Of a DNA stretch of 45,171 nt, positions 9,240 to 17,775 are shown in pieces. Under the pieces are notes generated by a model. The model worked only from the letters and a program-made list of their open reading frames with translations, searched no databases and was not told the origin of the DNA. The position numbers and the translations under genes are program-made. Source of the stretch: an uncultured Pelagibacteraceae bacterium (GTDB taxonomy: Bacteria > Pseudomonadota > Alphaproteobacteria > Pelagibacterales > Pelagibacteraceae); contig CAJQSV010000013.1 of the NCBI GenBank assembly GCA_905616445.1, positions 1-45,171 of the forward strand. The letters are read 5' to 3'. Within the stretch, counting starts at the first letter, position 1. Every line of letters starts with the position of its first letter.

Positions 9240-9605
9240 CTAACCCGTCTTGTTTAAATCTTCTGCATTACTTAAGACCTGTAAAATTTTATCTTTTTCC
9301 GTTTTAGACATAGAGATAAAAGTTTTTGTTAAAAATGAATAATTTAAACCTTCAGCCGTATCTTTTTCAGCGCTGAAAGCTGTGAAATCTTTGTATTCTT
9401 CATAGAAATAAGTAATTGGAACTTTTAAAAATTGTGAAATTTGCATTAAACGTGCAGAACTAACACCGTTTGTACCTTTCTCGTATTTTTGAATTTGTTG
9501 AAATGTTACATTGATTGCATCTGCAACTTTTGTTTGGGTTAAACCTAAAGATAATCTACGCATCCTAAGTTTTTTTCCTAAGTGATTGTTAAAACTTTCT
9601 TCCAT
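9240..9605 (-). CDS. XRE-family helix-turn-helix transcriptional regulator
   Basis: A 121-residue DNA-binding protein of the Cro/C1/SinR type common in alphaproteobacteria. The HTH domain spans about 8-65, with RRLSLGLTQTKVADAINV as the first helices and the recognition segment FQQIQKYEKGTNGVSSARL. The tail after about 70 (YFYEEYKDFTAF... LNYSFLTKTFISM) is of the kind seen in small chromosomal XRE regulators. A Shine-Dalgarno-like AAGGAAA lies upstream of the ATG. It is a stand-alone gene, convergent with the tRNAs, with a 148-bp AT-rich gap upstream. Its targets are unknown. Confidence 0.88.
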   Translation of the reverse strand: MEESFNNHLGKKLRMRRLSLGLTQTKVADAINVTFQQIQKYEKGTNGVSSARLMQISQFLKVPITYFYEEYKDFTAFSAEKDTAEGLNYSFLTKTFISMSKTEKDKILQVLSNAEDLNKTG

Positions 9606-9753
9606 ATGATTTCCTTATTTTTTAAATTTAACCGTAAAAATTAATTTAATGCAAGAATTAAAATCAATTTAAAAAATTATTTATAGGCAGAAAAAACCCA
9701 TAAAAATAAAGAAAAAGACATTGACATAAACATTAACTTAGTGCTGAAAAAAA

Positions 9754-10437
9754 CTAATTAATATTTTTTAATCTATACTCCCAGTGTCCAGTCTTATCAA
9801 AAGCTGCTTTTAGCCAAATATTAGTATGCTCATCGTACCAAACATCTATATTGAGTTTTTTACTTTCAGAAAGACTTTTATCAGTAGACAGTAAATTAAA
9901 ATGCAAAGTGTCATAAGTTTTCCCATATAATGTTATTTTTTCTTTTCCTAAAAAAATAACTTTTTGATCAATAATTCTGCCGGATATTGCGCTAATTTGT
10001 GCTTTTGCTTGAATAATTTCATGATTCCACCACGTTCCTACCAAATATTCTTTTGGTGATATCAATTGATTTTCTGATCCAGAAATAATTAATTTATCTT
10101 TTTCTTTATTAAATGTTATTTCAGTGTTTTTGATCTTTTTATTTTGATTTGTGTTTGATAAAAATTTTATCAATTGATTTTTTTTATATTTTTCTTCTGT
10201 TGAACCATAATAACTATAAAGATCTATGCCTAATTTTGTGATTTTAAAATCCATAATGCTTTTTACATTTAAATAATTCTTATTCCTTTCAAAATTATAG
10301 TTATGATATCCAATAGACTTATTGTTTCTAAATAATTCATATTCTAATGAGTTAAAATCGATATTATGCTCCGAATGAGCTATTGCTTTAGCTGAAAAGA
10401 GTAAAAACAATACAATTGAAAGAAATTTTTTTTTCAT
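9754..10437 (-). CDS. secreted protein of unknown function (DUF6134-like)
   Basis: 227 residues with a clear Sec signal peptide (MKKKFLSIVLFLLFSAKAIA, cleavage near 20), so it is exported to the periplasm or outer membrane. The mature part is rich in beta-strand-like alternation (YELFRNNKSIGYHNYNFER, LNVKSIMDFKITKLG, DTLHFNLLS, NIDVWYDEHTNIWLKAAF). It ends in a W-Y pattern, KTGHWEYRLKNIN. This matches my memory of the DUF6134/DUF3108-like alphaproteobacterial lipid-binding-type proteins, but that is a resemblance, not a domain search. Its start codon is only 12 bases from the start codon of the divergent cysK, so its promoter must lie inside the cysK coding sequence. Confidence 0.7.
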   Translation of the reverse strand: MKKKFLSIVLFLLFSAKAIAHSEHNIDFNSLEYELFRNNKSIGYHNYNFERNKNYLNVKSIMDFKITKLGIDLYSYYGSTEEKYKKNQLIKFLSNTNQNKKIKNTEITFNKEKDKLIISGSENQLISPKEYLVGTWWNHEIIQAKAQISAISGRIIDQKVIFLGKEKITLYGKTYDTLHFNLLSTDKSLSESKKLNIDVWYDEHTNIWLKAAFDKTGHWEYRLKNIN

Positions 10438-10449
10438 ATATTTAAAAAT

Positions 10450-11445
10450 ATGGAAAGTCGTAATATTTTAAAACAAATTGGAAATACACCATTAATCAAA
10501 TTAAAACAAGCTAGCGAATTAACTGGATGTAATATTTATGGTAAAGCTGAATATTTTAATCCAGGAGAATCAGTTAAAGATAGGGCAGCTTTATTCATTG
10601 TAGAAGATGCTATTAAGGATAAAAAAATTCAAAAAGGTGGTCTTGTAGTGGAGGGTACCGCTGGAAATACAGGTATAGGCTTGGCAGTCGTTACAAAAGC
10701 ATATGGCTTAAAATTAAAAATTATTATTCCAAAAACCCAATCAAAAGAGAAAAAACAAACTCTCAAAGATTTAGGAGCCGAACTTATTGAGGTCGACGCC
10801 GCTCCATACAGTAGTCCAAAAAATTATATTAAACAGTCAAAGCTAATTGCAGAAGAGTTATCAGGATCTAACCAAAATGGAGTTTTTTGGTCTAATCAAT
10901 TTGATAATATAGCTAATACAGAATCTCATATAAAAACAACTGCTAGAGAAATATGGACACAAACAGCTGGTCAAGTTCATGGATTTGTATGTGCAGTCGG
11001 TACAGGTGGCACTTTAGCTGGGGTATCTATTGGATTGAAAGAAAGAAATAAGAATATTAAAATTGCATTATCGGATCCAATGGGATCTTCTTTATATTCT
11101 CATATTAAATTTAATAAATTAGAAAATTCAGGTAGTTCTATTACTGAAGGTATTGGTACAGGTCGTGTTACAAAAAATTTTGAAAAAGCTTTAGTTGACG
11201 ACGCTTTTCAAATAACTGATGAGGAAGCTTTAAATATAATATTCAAGCTTAAAGAAGATCAAAATATAGAATTAGGTGGTTCTTCTGGAATTAATATTGC
11301 GGGGGCAATACAACTTGCAAAAAAATTAGGCCCAGGACACAACATAGTAACTATCTTATGTGACCCTGGAAAAAGATACGCAAGTAAGATTTATAATAAA
11401 GACTTTTTAAAGAGTAAAAACTTGCCTATACCTAGTTGGCTATAA
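10450..11445 (+). CDS. cysK: cysteine synthase (O-acetylserine sulfhydrylase family, PLP)
   Basis: A fold-type II PLP enzyme that makes cysteine from O-acetylserine and sulfide. Its N-terminus ([13 protein letters not shown]) is typical. The PLP lysine is K43 in [11 protein letters not shown]. The substrate loop is [11 protein letters not shown], and the phosphate-binding glycine loop is [12 protein letters not shown]. It is 331 residues, slightly longer than E. coli CysK. OASS family members also include cystathionine beta-synthases and O-phosphoserine users, so the exact substrate is inferred. It is divergent from the secreted protein gene, and its last 6 bases overlap the convergent aapP. 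Confidence 0.88.
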   Translation: MESRNILKQIGNTPLIKLKQASELTGCNIYGKAEYFNPGESVKDRAALFIVEDAIKDKKIQKGGLVVEGTAGNTGIGLAVVTKAYGLKLKIIIPKTQSKEKKQTLKDLGAELIEVDAAPYSSPKNYIKQSKLIAEELSGSNQNGVFWSNQFDNIANTESHIKTTAREIWTQTAGQVHGFVCAVGTGGTLAGVSIGLKERNKNIKIALSDPMGSSLYSHIKFNKLENSGSSITEGIGTGRVTKNFEKALVDDAFQITDEEALNIIFKLKEDQNIELGGSSGINIAGAIQLAKKLGPGHNIVTILCDPGKRYASKIYNKDFLKSKNLPIPSWL

Positions 11446-12171
11446 TATCTGGCTTAAAAAAAGTTTAGTTCTATCTGATTTTGGGTTTTCAAAAAAATCA
11501 TTAGTTTTAGCTCTCTCAACAATACGTCCCTCATCCATAAATATCATATTATCAGCAACCTCTTTAGCAAAACCCATCTCATGTGTTACAACAATCATAG
11601 TCATACCTCCTTTTGCGAGATCAACCATTACGTCTAAAACTTCTTTAATCATTTCAGGGTCTAGAGCGGACGTAGGTTCGTCGAATAACATTATTTTAGG
11701 TTCCATACATAAAGCTCTTGCTATCGCAGCTCTCTGCTGTTGTCCTCCTGATAATTGACCGGGAAATTTAGCTGCTTGATCTTCAATTTGCACTCTTTTT
11801 AAATTATCCATAGCTAATTCCTCTGCTTGTTTTTTAGGTAATTTTTTTACCCAGATTGGAGCCAACGAACAATTATCTAAAATTGATAAATGTGGAAATA
11901 AATTAAATTGCTGAAAAACCATTCCAACTTCAGCTCTAATATTTTCAATATTTTTAGTATTTTCTGAAATCTCTTTACCATCAACTACAATTAATCCTTC
12001 TTGATGTTCTTCAAGTCTATTAATACATCTAATTAAAGTAGATTTACCTGAGCCAGAGGGTCCACAAACAACTATTTTTTCTTTAGGTTTAACCTCTAGA
12101 TTAATTTCTTTTAAAACTTGAAATTTATCAAACCACTTGTTCACGTTCTTCAATTCAATTATATTTGACAT
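11440..12171 (-). CDS. aapP: general L-amino acid ABC transporter, ATP-binding protein
   Basis: The ATPase that powers amino-acid import with AapQM and AapJ. At 243 residues it shows Walker [10 protein letters not shown] (37-45), Q-loop [11 protein letters not shown], signature LSGGQQQR (140-147), Walker [14 protein letters not shown] (160-172) and the H-loop VVTHEMGFA, all of the polar amino acid (GlnQ/HisP) subfamily. It starts 2 bases after the aapM stop, so it is the last gene of aapJQMP. It converges on cysK with a 6-base overlap. Confidence 0.94.
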   Translation of the reverse strand: MSNIIELKNVNKWFDKFQVLKEINLEVKPKEKIVVCGPSGSGKSTLIRCINRLEEHQEGLIVVDGKEISENTKNIENIRAEVGMVFQQFNLFPHLSILDNCSLAPIWVKKLPKKQAEELAMDNLKRVQIEDQAAKFPGQLSGGQQQRAAIARALCMEPKIMLFDEPTSALDPEMIKEVLDVMVDLAKGGMTMIVVTHEMGFAKEVADNMIFMDEGRIVERAKTNDFFENPKSDRTKLFLSQIL

Positions 12172-12172
12172 T

Positions 12173-13429
12173 TTATCTCTCTGTACTTAATTTTTTTTCT
12201 AAGTTTTGACTGTATCTACTCATTGAAAAACAAATAATCCAAAAAACAAATGCTGCAAAAACATAGCCTTCTGTTGCCATGCCTAACCATTCAGGATTAG
12301 TTTTAGCTAAACCTATCATACCAGCTAATTCAAGCAACCCTACAACAAAAATTAATGGCGTGTCTTTTACCAATGCTAAAAAAGTATTTGCAATGCCAGG
12401 AATCACTAATTTTAATGCTTGAGGCATAATAATTAAAAAATGCATTCTCCAATAACCCATACCAAGAGATTTTGCCGCATCATATTGACCTCTTGGAAGA
12501 GCCTGTAAGCCACCTCTTACTACTTCCGCCATGTATGCTGCTTCAAATAGTGTTATTGCAATAATAACTCTCATTAATTTGTCCATATAAGTTCCATCTG
12601 GTAAAAACATAGGGAACATAACTGCAGACATAAATAAAACAGTAATCAAAGGAACACCTCTCCACAATTCTATAAACCCAATAGAGGAATATTTTATTGC
12701 AGGTAAATCAGATCTCCTCCCTAATGCTAAGAAAACACCAATCGGAAAACAAAAAATTAAAGCAAAAGCTGAGACTATAAAAGTTAATGAGAGACCGCCC
12801 CACGCACCAGTTTCAATCCATTTTAAACCAAATATTCCACCTGAGATAAGGTTAAGAGCTATTATTGGAAAAATAAAAAGTAAAAATAAAATTATATATT
12901 TCTTAAATTTGTTAGGAAGAACAAAAATAGAAACAATTGATCCAAATAAAACTAGAAAAGAAGTATTAATTCGCCATTGTTCAGCATCTGGATACATTCC
13001 ATACATAAACCTATTAAACCAAACCTTAACAAATACCCAGCAAGCTCCATTACCAGTGCAATCTTCTTTTGTATTACCTAAAAAATTAGCATCAAAGAAA
13101 GCCCAATTTAATAAAGATGGGACATATTTTATTAAAATAAAAATTACAATTAGAGATAAAATTGCATTAATGTTACTTGAGTTTAGATTTTTGTTAATTT
13201 GATCTAATGTTTTGTTGCCACTATATTCAATTCTTATAAAGTGAAGACCAAGAATGCCTAATATCAAAGGACTGAGATAGCTAATTATGCTGGGTAAAAA
13301 TCCTGTAATATTAAAATTTAAAAAAGAATTACTAATGATATCAATAAATCCAATGCTTAAAAAGACAATGCCTAGAACTAAATAAGTCTGAAGATTTTCT
13401 TTGTTTGGTTTTAATATAATTAAATTCAT
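12173..13429 (-). CDS. aapM: general L-amino acid ABC transporter, permease M
   Basis: One of the two membrane subunits of the Aap importer. 418 residues: several hydrophobic segments, then a periplasmic part with paired cysteines ([15 protein letters not shown], about 121-135). The conserved BPD_transp_1 domain follows in the C-terminal half ([16 protein letters not shown] through GRRSDLPAI and [14 protein letters not shown]), with the EAA-type loop [18 protein letters not shown] and [13 protein letters not shown]. The long N-terminus and cysteine pair are typical of AapM rather than HisM. It is one base from aapQ and one from aapP. Confidence 0.93.
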   Translation of the reverse strand: MNLIILKPNKENLQTYLVLGIVFLSIGFIDIISNSFLNFNITGFLPSIISYLSPLILGILGLHFIRIEYSGNKTLDQINKNLNSSNINAILSLIVIFILIKYVPSLLNWAFFDANFLGNTKEDCTGNGACWVFVKVWFNRFMYGMYPDAEQWRINTSFLVLFGSIVSIFVLPNKFKKYIILFLLFIFPIIALNLISGGIFGLKWIETGAWGGLSLTFIVSAFALIFCFPIGVFLALGRRSDLPAIKYSSIGFIELWRGVPLITVLFMSAVMFPMFLPDGTYMDKLMRVIIAITLFEAAYMAEVVRGGLQALPRGQYDAAKSLGMGYWRMHFLIIMPQALKLVIPGIANTFLALVKDTPLIFVVGLLELAGMIGLAKTNPEWLGMATEGYVFAAFVFWIICFSMSRYSQNLEKKLSTER

Positions 13430-13430
13430 T

Positions 13431-14606
13431 TTATTTTTCTTTAATAGCCACGCTTTGGTTGTACCAATTCATGAATGATGAAATCGATAGACTTAGCAGT
13501 AAATACGTACCCATTGTAATGCTTACAATCTCAATGGCCCTACCCGTTTGCATTAATGCAGTGCCCGCAAATACAAGAACAATATCTGGATACGCAATAG
13601 CAGCGGCTAAAGAAGAATTTTTTGTTAAGTTTAAGTATTGATTAGTTGTAGGTGGAATAATTATTCTCAGAGCTTGAGGTAAAACAACTAGTTTTAAAAT
13701 TTGTGCTTTAGTTAAGCCAATTGATGCTGCGGCTTCTTTTTGGCCTTTCCCTACACCTAAAATACCAGCTCTAACATTTTCTGCTATAAATGTTGCGGTA
13801 TACATAGACAATGCCATAGCTAATGCCATCAATTCTGGAATTATACTTACTCCTCCACGAAAATTAAAAATTGTAGCTGACATTTGTTTTAAAACAGGAA
13901 TTTCAAATTCAAGTTCAACACCCCCTATAAGAAAACTTAAAAAAGGAAGTGCAAATAATAACGTTATACCTATATAAAATGATGGAATATGTTTTCCAAA
14001 TTCTTCTCTTTGTTTTTTTGCGTGTTTAGAAACAAAAATAATAGCAATAAACGCAGCTATGACTGAATAAATAAATATGGAAAAATTGGTCCATATAAAT
14101 TTAGGCACATACCAACCTTTAACCGTTAAATACGAAATATCGTTAAAATTCATAGCTTGTTCTGGAAGCGGTAGCGCTCTTAAAGCAGCAAAATACCAAA
14201 AAAATAATTGTAATAATAAAGGTATGTTTCTAAAAATTTCAACATAAACTTCTGCAAATTTTGCAACTAGATAATTGGAAGAAAGCCTTCCGATTCCAAC
14301 AGTTACACCAATTAAAGTTGCAATTATAATACCTATAACTGAAACTAGAAGAGTATTTAATAAACCAACTAAGAATGCTCTGGCGTATGAACGAGAGCCA
14401 TCGTAATCAATTAATGAAAATCCTATGTCAAAAGAAGCTTCTTGTGTAAGGAACCCAAATCCAAAAGCAATACCTCTATTGTCCATGTTAACTTGAGCAT
14501 TAAAAGTAAAATAACTTATTAATAAAACAATAAATAAAAGAGTTAAAACTTGAGGTATTAATCTCTTCTTGTTTTTTAGATCTAATGAAAAAGTTTTAAG
14601 ATTCAC
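13431..14606 (-). CDS. aapQ: general L-amino acid ABC transporter, permease Q
   Basis: The second membrane subunit of the Aap importer, 391 residues. An N-terminal segment is followed by the conserved permease core (SYARAFLVGLLNTLLVS, GRLSSNYLVAKFAEVYVEIF, RNIPLLLQLFFWYFAAL). A long insert around 150-240 follows, then the EAA loop GVGKGQKEAAASIGLTKAQ and PQALRIIIPPTTNQYLNLTK. The start codon is GTG: no ATG gives a full-length protein, and a TAA lies 7 codons upstream in frame. It is separated from aapJ by 110 bp that contain a strong hairpin terminator, so aapQMP is probably expressed at a lower level than aapJ. Confidence 0.93.
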   Translation of the reverse strand: MNLKTFSLDLKNKKRLIPQVLTLLFIVLLISYFTFNAQVNMDNRGIAFGFGFLTQEASFDIGFSLIDYDGSRSYARAFLVGLLNTLLVSVIGIIIATLIGVTVGIGRLSSNYLVAKFAEVYVEIFRNIPLLLQLFFWYFAALRALPLPEQAMNFNDISYLTVKGWYVPKFIWTNFSIFIYSVIAAFIAIIFVSKHAKKQREEFGKHIPSFYIGITLLFALPFLSFLIGGVELEFEIPVLKQMSATIFNFRGGVSIIPELMALAMALSMYTATFIAENVRAGILGVGKGQKEAAASIGLTKAQILKLVVLPQALRIIIPPTTNQYLNLTKNSSLAAAIAYPDIVLVFAGTALMQTGRAIEIVSITMGTYLLLSLSISSFMNWYNQSVAIKEK

Positions 14607-14666
14607 TATTTTTTTTATCAGTAATTAATTTAATTTTAGTTTTATTCATTTAGAGTGATCATAAAA

Positions 14667-14693
14667 AAAAGGGCCAGATAAATCTAGCCCTTT
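14667..14693 (-). terminator. rho-independent terminator or attenuator between aapJ and aapQ
   Basis: On the minus strand, AAAGGGC-TAGAT-TT-ATCTG-GCCCTTT makes a nearly continuous stem with a 2-base loop at its tip, followed by eight Ts. It lies 24-50 bases after the aapJ stop and before aapQ. As in other binding-protein-first operons, it should end most transcripts after aapJ and let a fraction read on into the permease and ATPase genes. Confidence 0.85.
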
Positions 14694-14716
14694 CTAATTT
14701 TAAATTGGTGTTAATA

Positions 14717-15763
14717 TTATCTAGCTGGTGCTACGTAAAGTATACCGCCTTTAGTCCAAAGTTCATTTGGACCTCTGTCAGGCATAATTCCAGTGCTAGC
14801 TATGTGTTTCTCATAGATTTCACCGTAGTTACCAACTTGTTCGATAATTCTTAAGCTCCATTCGTTATCTAAACCAAAAGCAGAACCTAATTCACCTTCA
14901 GAACCAACTAATCTCTTAATTTGAGGGTTCTCTGAATCTTTTAGGCTAGAAGCGTTTGATGACGTAATACCATATTCTTCAGCTTCGATCATAACGTTTA
15001 GAGACCATCTAACAATATCTTCCCAAACAGCATCACCTTGACGTACAACTGGTCCAAGTGGTTCTTTAGAAATTGTTTCAGGTAATACTTTGTGATCATC
15101 AGGAGCAGTCATTTTAGTTCTTTGAGCTGCTAAACCAGATTTATCAGTAGTGTAAGTGTCACATCTTCCAGCGTCATAAGCAGCAACAACTTCATCAGCT
15201 TTTTCAAAAGCGATTGGTTCGTAGCTTATGTTTTTAGAATTAAAGAAATCTCTCATATTTAATTCAGTGGTAGTTCCTGTGTTTGTACATGCAGAAATAC
15301 CGCTTTGAAAATCGTTAACTGAATTAATTCCAGAGTTTTTTCTTACCATAAAACCTTGACCGTCGTAAAAGTTTACACCAACAAAAGTTAAACCAATATC
15401 AGCATCTCTTGATAGTGTCCAAGTTGTGTTTCTTGAAAGAATGTCTATTTCACCTGCGATCAATGCAGTAAATCTTTCTTTTGCACTTAATGGAGTATAC
15501 TTAACTTTGTCTGCGTCACCTAAAACAGCAGCAGCAACAGCTCTGCACACATCAACGTCTATACCAGACCAATTCCCAGCCGTGTCAGCATTTGAAAAAC
15601 CTGGAAGCCCTTGCGAAACTCCACATTTTACAAATCCAGCTTTTTGTGTGTTCTGTAATGTTTTAGATTTTTTTGATCCCGCTCCACCACCTTGTTGCCC
15701 ACAGGCAATAAGAACTAATGATGCAGAAACAATTAAAATCAAATTTTTAAATGTATTAAACAT
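14717..15763 (-). CDS. aapJ: general L-amino acid ABC transporter, substrate-binding protein (predicted lipoprotein)
   Basis: Periplasmic receptor for a broad range of L-amino acids. I start it at the ATG at 15763 (348 residues), because AAAAAGGA sits 9 bases upstream and this start gives a clean signal sequence; the frame is open about 15 codons further. The N-terminus ends in the lipobox LIAC with C21, then a Gly/Ser/Lys linker, so it may be membrane-anchored. The mature protein has GFVKCGVSQGLPGFSNAD, WSGIDVDVCRAVAAAVLGD, RFTALIAGEIDILSRNTTWT and GPVVRQGDAVWEDIVRWSL, which are characteristic of AapJ. It heads aapJQMP and is followed by a strong terminator. Confidence 0.93.
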   Translation of the reverse strand: MFNTFKNLILIVSASLVLIACGQQGGGAGSKKSKTLQNTQKAGFVKCGVSQGLPGFSNADTAGNWSGIDVDVCRAVAAAVLGDADKVKYTPLSAKERFTALIAGEIDILSRNTTWTLSRDADIGLTFVGVNFYDGQGFMVRKNSGINSVNDFQSGISACTNTGTTTELNMRDFFNSKNISYEPIAFEKADEVVAAYDAGRCDTYTTDKSGLAAQRTKMTAPDDHKVLPETISKEPLGPVVRQGDAVWEDIVRWSLNVMIEAEEYGITSSNASSLKDSENPQIKRLVGSEGELGSAFGLDNEWSLRIIEQVGNYGEIYEKHIASTGIMPDRGPNELWTKGGILYVAPAR

Positions 15764-15933
15764 ATTTAGATATCCTTTTTTTATTGTTAATTTATTTTGA
15801 CCGATCAAAATAATGATTAAGAATAGATATATTAGAATAACGGATCAAGCCTTAACGTAGAAAACATTGATATATAGTTCTGTTGATAAGAATTTATCTA
15901 GATATAGTTTTTTACACTACAATGATTCTAATC

Positions 15934-16989
15934 TTAATTAACATTAAGATTTAGAGAAGTAAGTTCAAACAATCTACTTATAGTTCTCTTGTAGGGACCA
16001 TCTAGTTTTTTTGATGATGTAAAATTTTCATAATTAAAATGCGCGCTAACCATAACTGCAATTTTTTTTTCATAAATTATATCTATTAGAGTAATAAATC
16101 TTTGTTGCTGGTCGGAGTTATCGTCACTAAAGTTTGGAATGTTTTCTATAGTTATAAAATTACATTTATTTGCTAAATTTATGTAATCCTCAGCTCCTAT
16201 ATTAACAGCACACAAATCATTAAAATTAAATCTAGTAAGCCCTTCAAAAAAGGGAGAGACTACAAGTGTCCTACCTTTTGTGTTTAATTTAACAGGATTG
16301 TTGTTTTTTCCTTTAGATAATTGTCTAAAAATCTGACTTATTTGAAAAGATGTTTTTTCATTTGCAGGATAGAAAAAACGCTCAAGCTTAGAGGCTATAG
16401 ATTTCCTGTAATCTAGATCGATAACTAGTTCGTGTTCAATACAAAATTTTTTAATGACACTAATAAATGGTAAAAACTGTTCTCTTTGCAAGCCATCTTT
16501 ATATAGATCATTAATTTTTATATTGGATGTAATTAAAATTTTTATATTTTCTTTAAAAATAGTTTCAAATAATTTACCTAATATCATTGCGTCAACAATA
16601 TTAGTTACCTGAAATTCATCCAAATAAATTACATCTATTTTTTCTTTTAGTTTTTTGACAAAAGACTCTATTGAGTTATCTTTTTCTTGTAATTTGTAAT
16701 TATGTCTAAAATCATGAAAGTTGATCATGAATTCATTAAAGTGCATTCTTTTTTTTTTAATCTTTAAATGATCGAAAAAAAAATCAAGCAGCATAGTCTT
16801 GCCGACCCCAACACCGCCATGCAAATAGAAACCAAGTTTTTTATCTGTTTTATTAAAAAAATTTAAAAATTTATTTTTTAAAACACTGCGTTGTTTAGAA
16901 AAACTAATTATTAAGTCTAACGTCTTAATTTGTTCGTCATTCTGATAGAATCCTTTGCTAGAGCAGTGTTCTAAAAATTTTTTTTTCAA
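15934..16989 (-). CDS. zapE: cell division protein ZapE (AFG1-like ATPase)
   Basis: An AFG1/ZapE-family P-loop ATPase associated with the division ring in proteobacteria. 351 residues with Walker A GGVGVGKT (58-65), Walker B IDVIYLDEF near 114-122, the KRMHFNEFMINFHDFRH block and a C-terminal YKRTISRLFEL region. It starts at TTG (16989): there is no ATG before the conserved P-loop region, and an in-frame TAG lies 15 codons upstream. It is divergent from the coiled-coil gene at 17080. Family assignment is good; the division role is by homology. Confidence 0.88.
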   Translation of the reverse strand: MKKKFLEHCSSKGFYQNDEQIKTLDLIISFSKQRSVLKNKFLNFFNKTDKKLGFYLHGGVGVGKTMLLDFFFDHLKIKKKRMHFNEFMINFHDFRHNYKLQEKDNSIESFVKKLKEKIDVIYLDEFQVTNIVDAMILGKLFETIFKENIKILITSNIKINDLYKDGLQREQFLPFISVIKKFCIEHELVIDLDYRKSIASKLERFFYPANEKTSFQISQIFRQLSKGKNNNPVKLNTKGRTLVVSPFFEGLTRFNFNDLCAVNIGAEDYINLANKCNFITIENIPNFSDDNSDQQQRFITLIDIIYEKKIAVMVSAHFNYENFTSSKKLDGPYKRTISRLFELTSLNLNVN

Positions 16990-17079
16990 GTAGCTTTTGA
17001 TATTTGTTAATAATTTGTTATGAAAAATTAACTAATTATATATTAATTTAAAAAAATAGGTTAGTTTATAGAAATTGTT

Positions 17080-17751
17080 ATGGACGACGTAACTACAAAA
17101 ACAAACAAAACTAAAGAAGACAAGGTAAATGTCGAAGAATTAGTTCTAGAAAATAAGCAAAAACCTGAAATAATGGACGTGTCAATCTTTGATGAAACAT
17201 TGAATGAAATTGATAAAATTCTTAATACTTTGGAGCAAAAATCAAATATTGAACGAAACCAATTAGAAAAACTTAATGTATTGCCTAAAATAAAATCTGC
17301 AATATCAAAAATTCATCTAGCAAAAAATGAGCTTATAAAAGAAGAAAATAATCTTATTAAAAAAAATAATTTAATAAAAAGAATTGAAAACCTTGAAAAA
17401 AAAATTAATAATTCAAATAAAACTAGCTCACTGTTTAACGAATTAAAAGATCAAACTATTAATGAAACTAAAGAACATAAAATTGATAAAAATCTTCTTT
17501 CTATTGATAGGTTCCACGATTTTGAAGAAAATGATGAAAAAAAAAATAAAAACACTTTTGGATTCTATAGTTATTTAATCTTAATTATTGTTATATTCTT
17601 TGCATTTTATGGAACTTTAGATATTTCAAAAGATATCATTGTTTTAAAATATCCAACAACAGAACCTTACATAAAATATTTTTTTGAAATAGTTCAGATG
17701 ATGACGGTTTCAATTCTTGGTGTTGTTGATTTTATTAAGAATAAAATTTAA
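17080..17751 (+). CDS. coiled-coil protein with C-terminal membrane segment(s), function unknown
   Basis: I do not recognise this 223-residue protein. The first 160 residues are hydrophilic, Lys/Glu/Asn-rich and strongly helical, with heptad-like stretches (ETLNEIDKILNTLEQKSNIERNQ at 39-61; NELIKEENNLIKKNNLIKRIENLEKKINN at about 83-111). The C-terminal third has a hydrophobic stretch, YSYLILIIVIFFAFYGTL (about 163-180), and a weaker one near the end (VQMMTVSILGVVDFI). It looks like a tail-anchored inner-membrane protein with a cytoplasmic coiled-coil. It begins 90 bp from the divergent zapE and ends 24 bp before aacS on the same strand, so it may be cotranscribed with aacS. Confidence 0.7.
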   Translation: MDDVTTKTNKTKEDKVNVEELVLENKQKPEIMDVSIFDETLNEIDKILNTLEQKSNIERNQLEKLNVLPKIKSAISKIHLAKNELIKEENNLIKKNNLIKRIENLEKKINNSNKTSSLFNELKDQTINETKEHKIDKNLLSIDRFHDFEENDEKKNKNTFGFYSYLILIIVIFFAFYGTLDISKDIIVLKYPTTEPYIKYFFEIVQMMTVSILGVVDFIKNKI

Positions 17752-17775
17752 AATTATAAGTAAAAATTTAATTCT

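Noticed and set aside
9620-9655. SAM-II riboswitch-like words (TTTAACCGTA, TGCAAG) in the XRE upstream gap
   Set aside because: The two words are too far apart and the stems and pseudoknot of SAM-II are absent; also no methionine gene nearby.
9721-9726. Plus-strand TTGACA near the end of the secreted-protein gene
   Set aside because: No -10 box at the right distance and no plus-strand gene within 700 bases.
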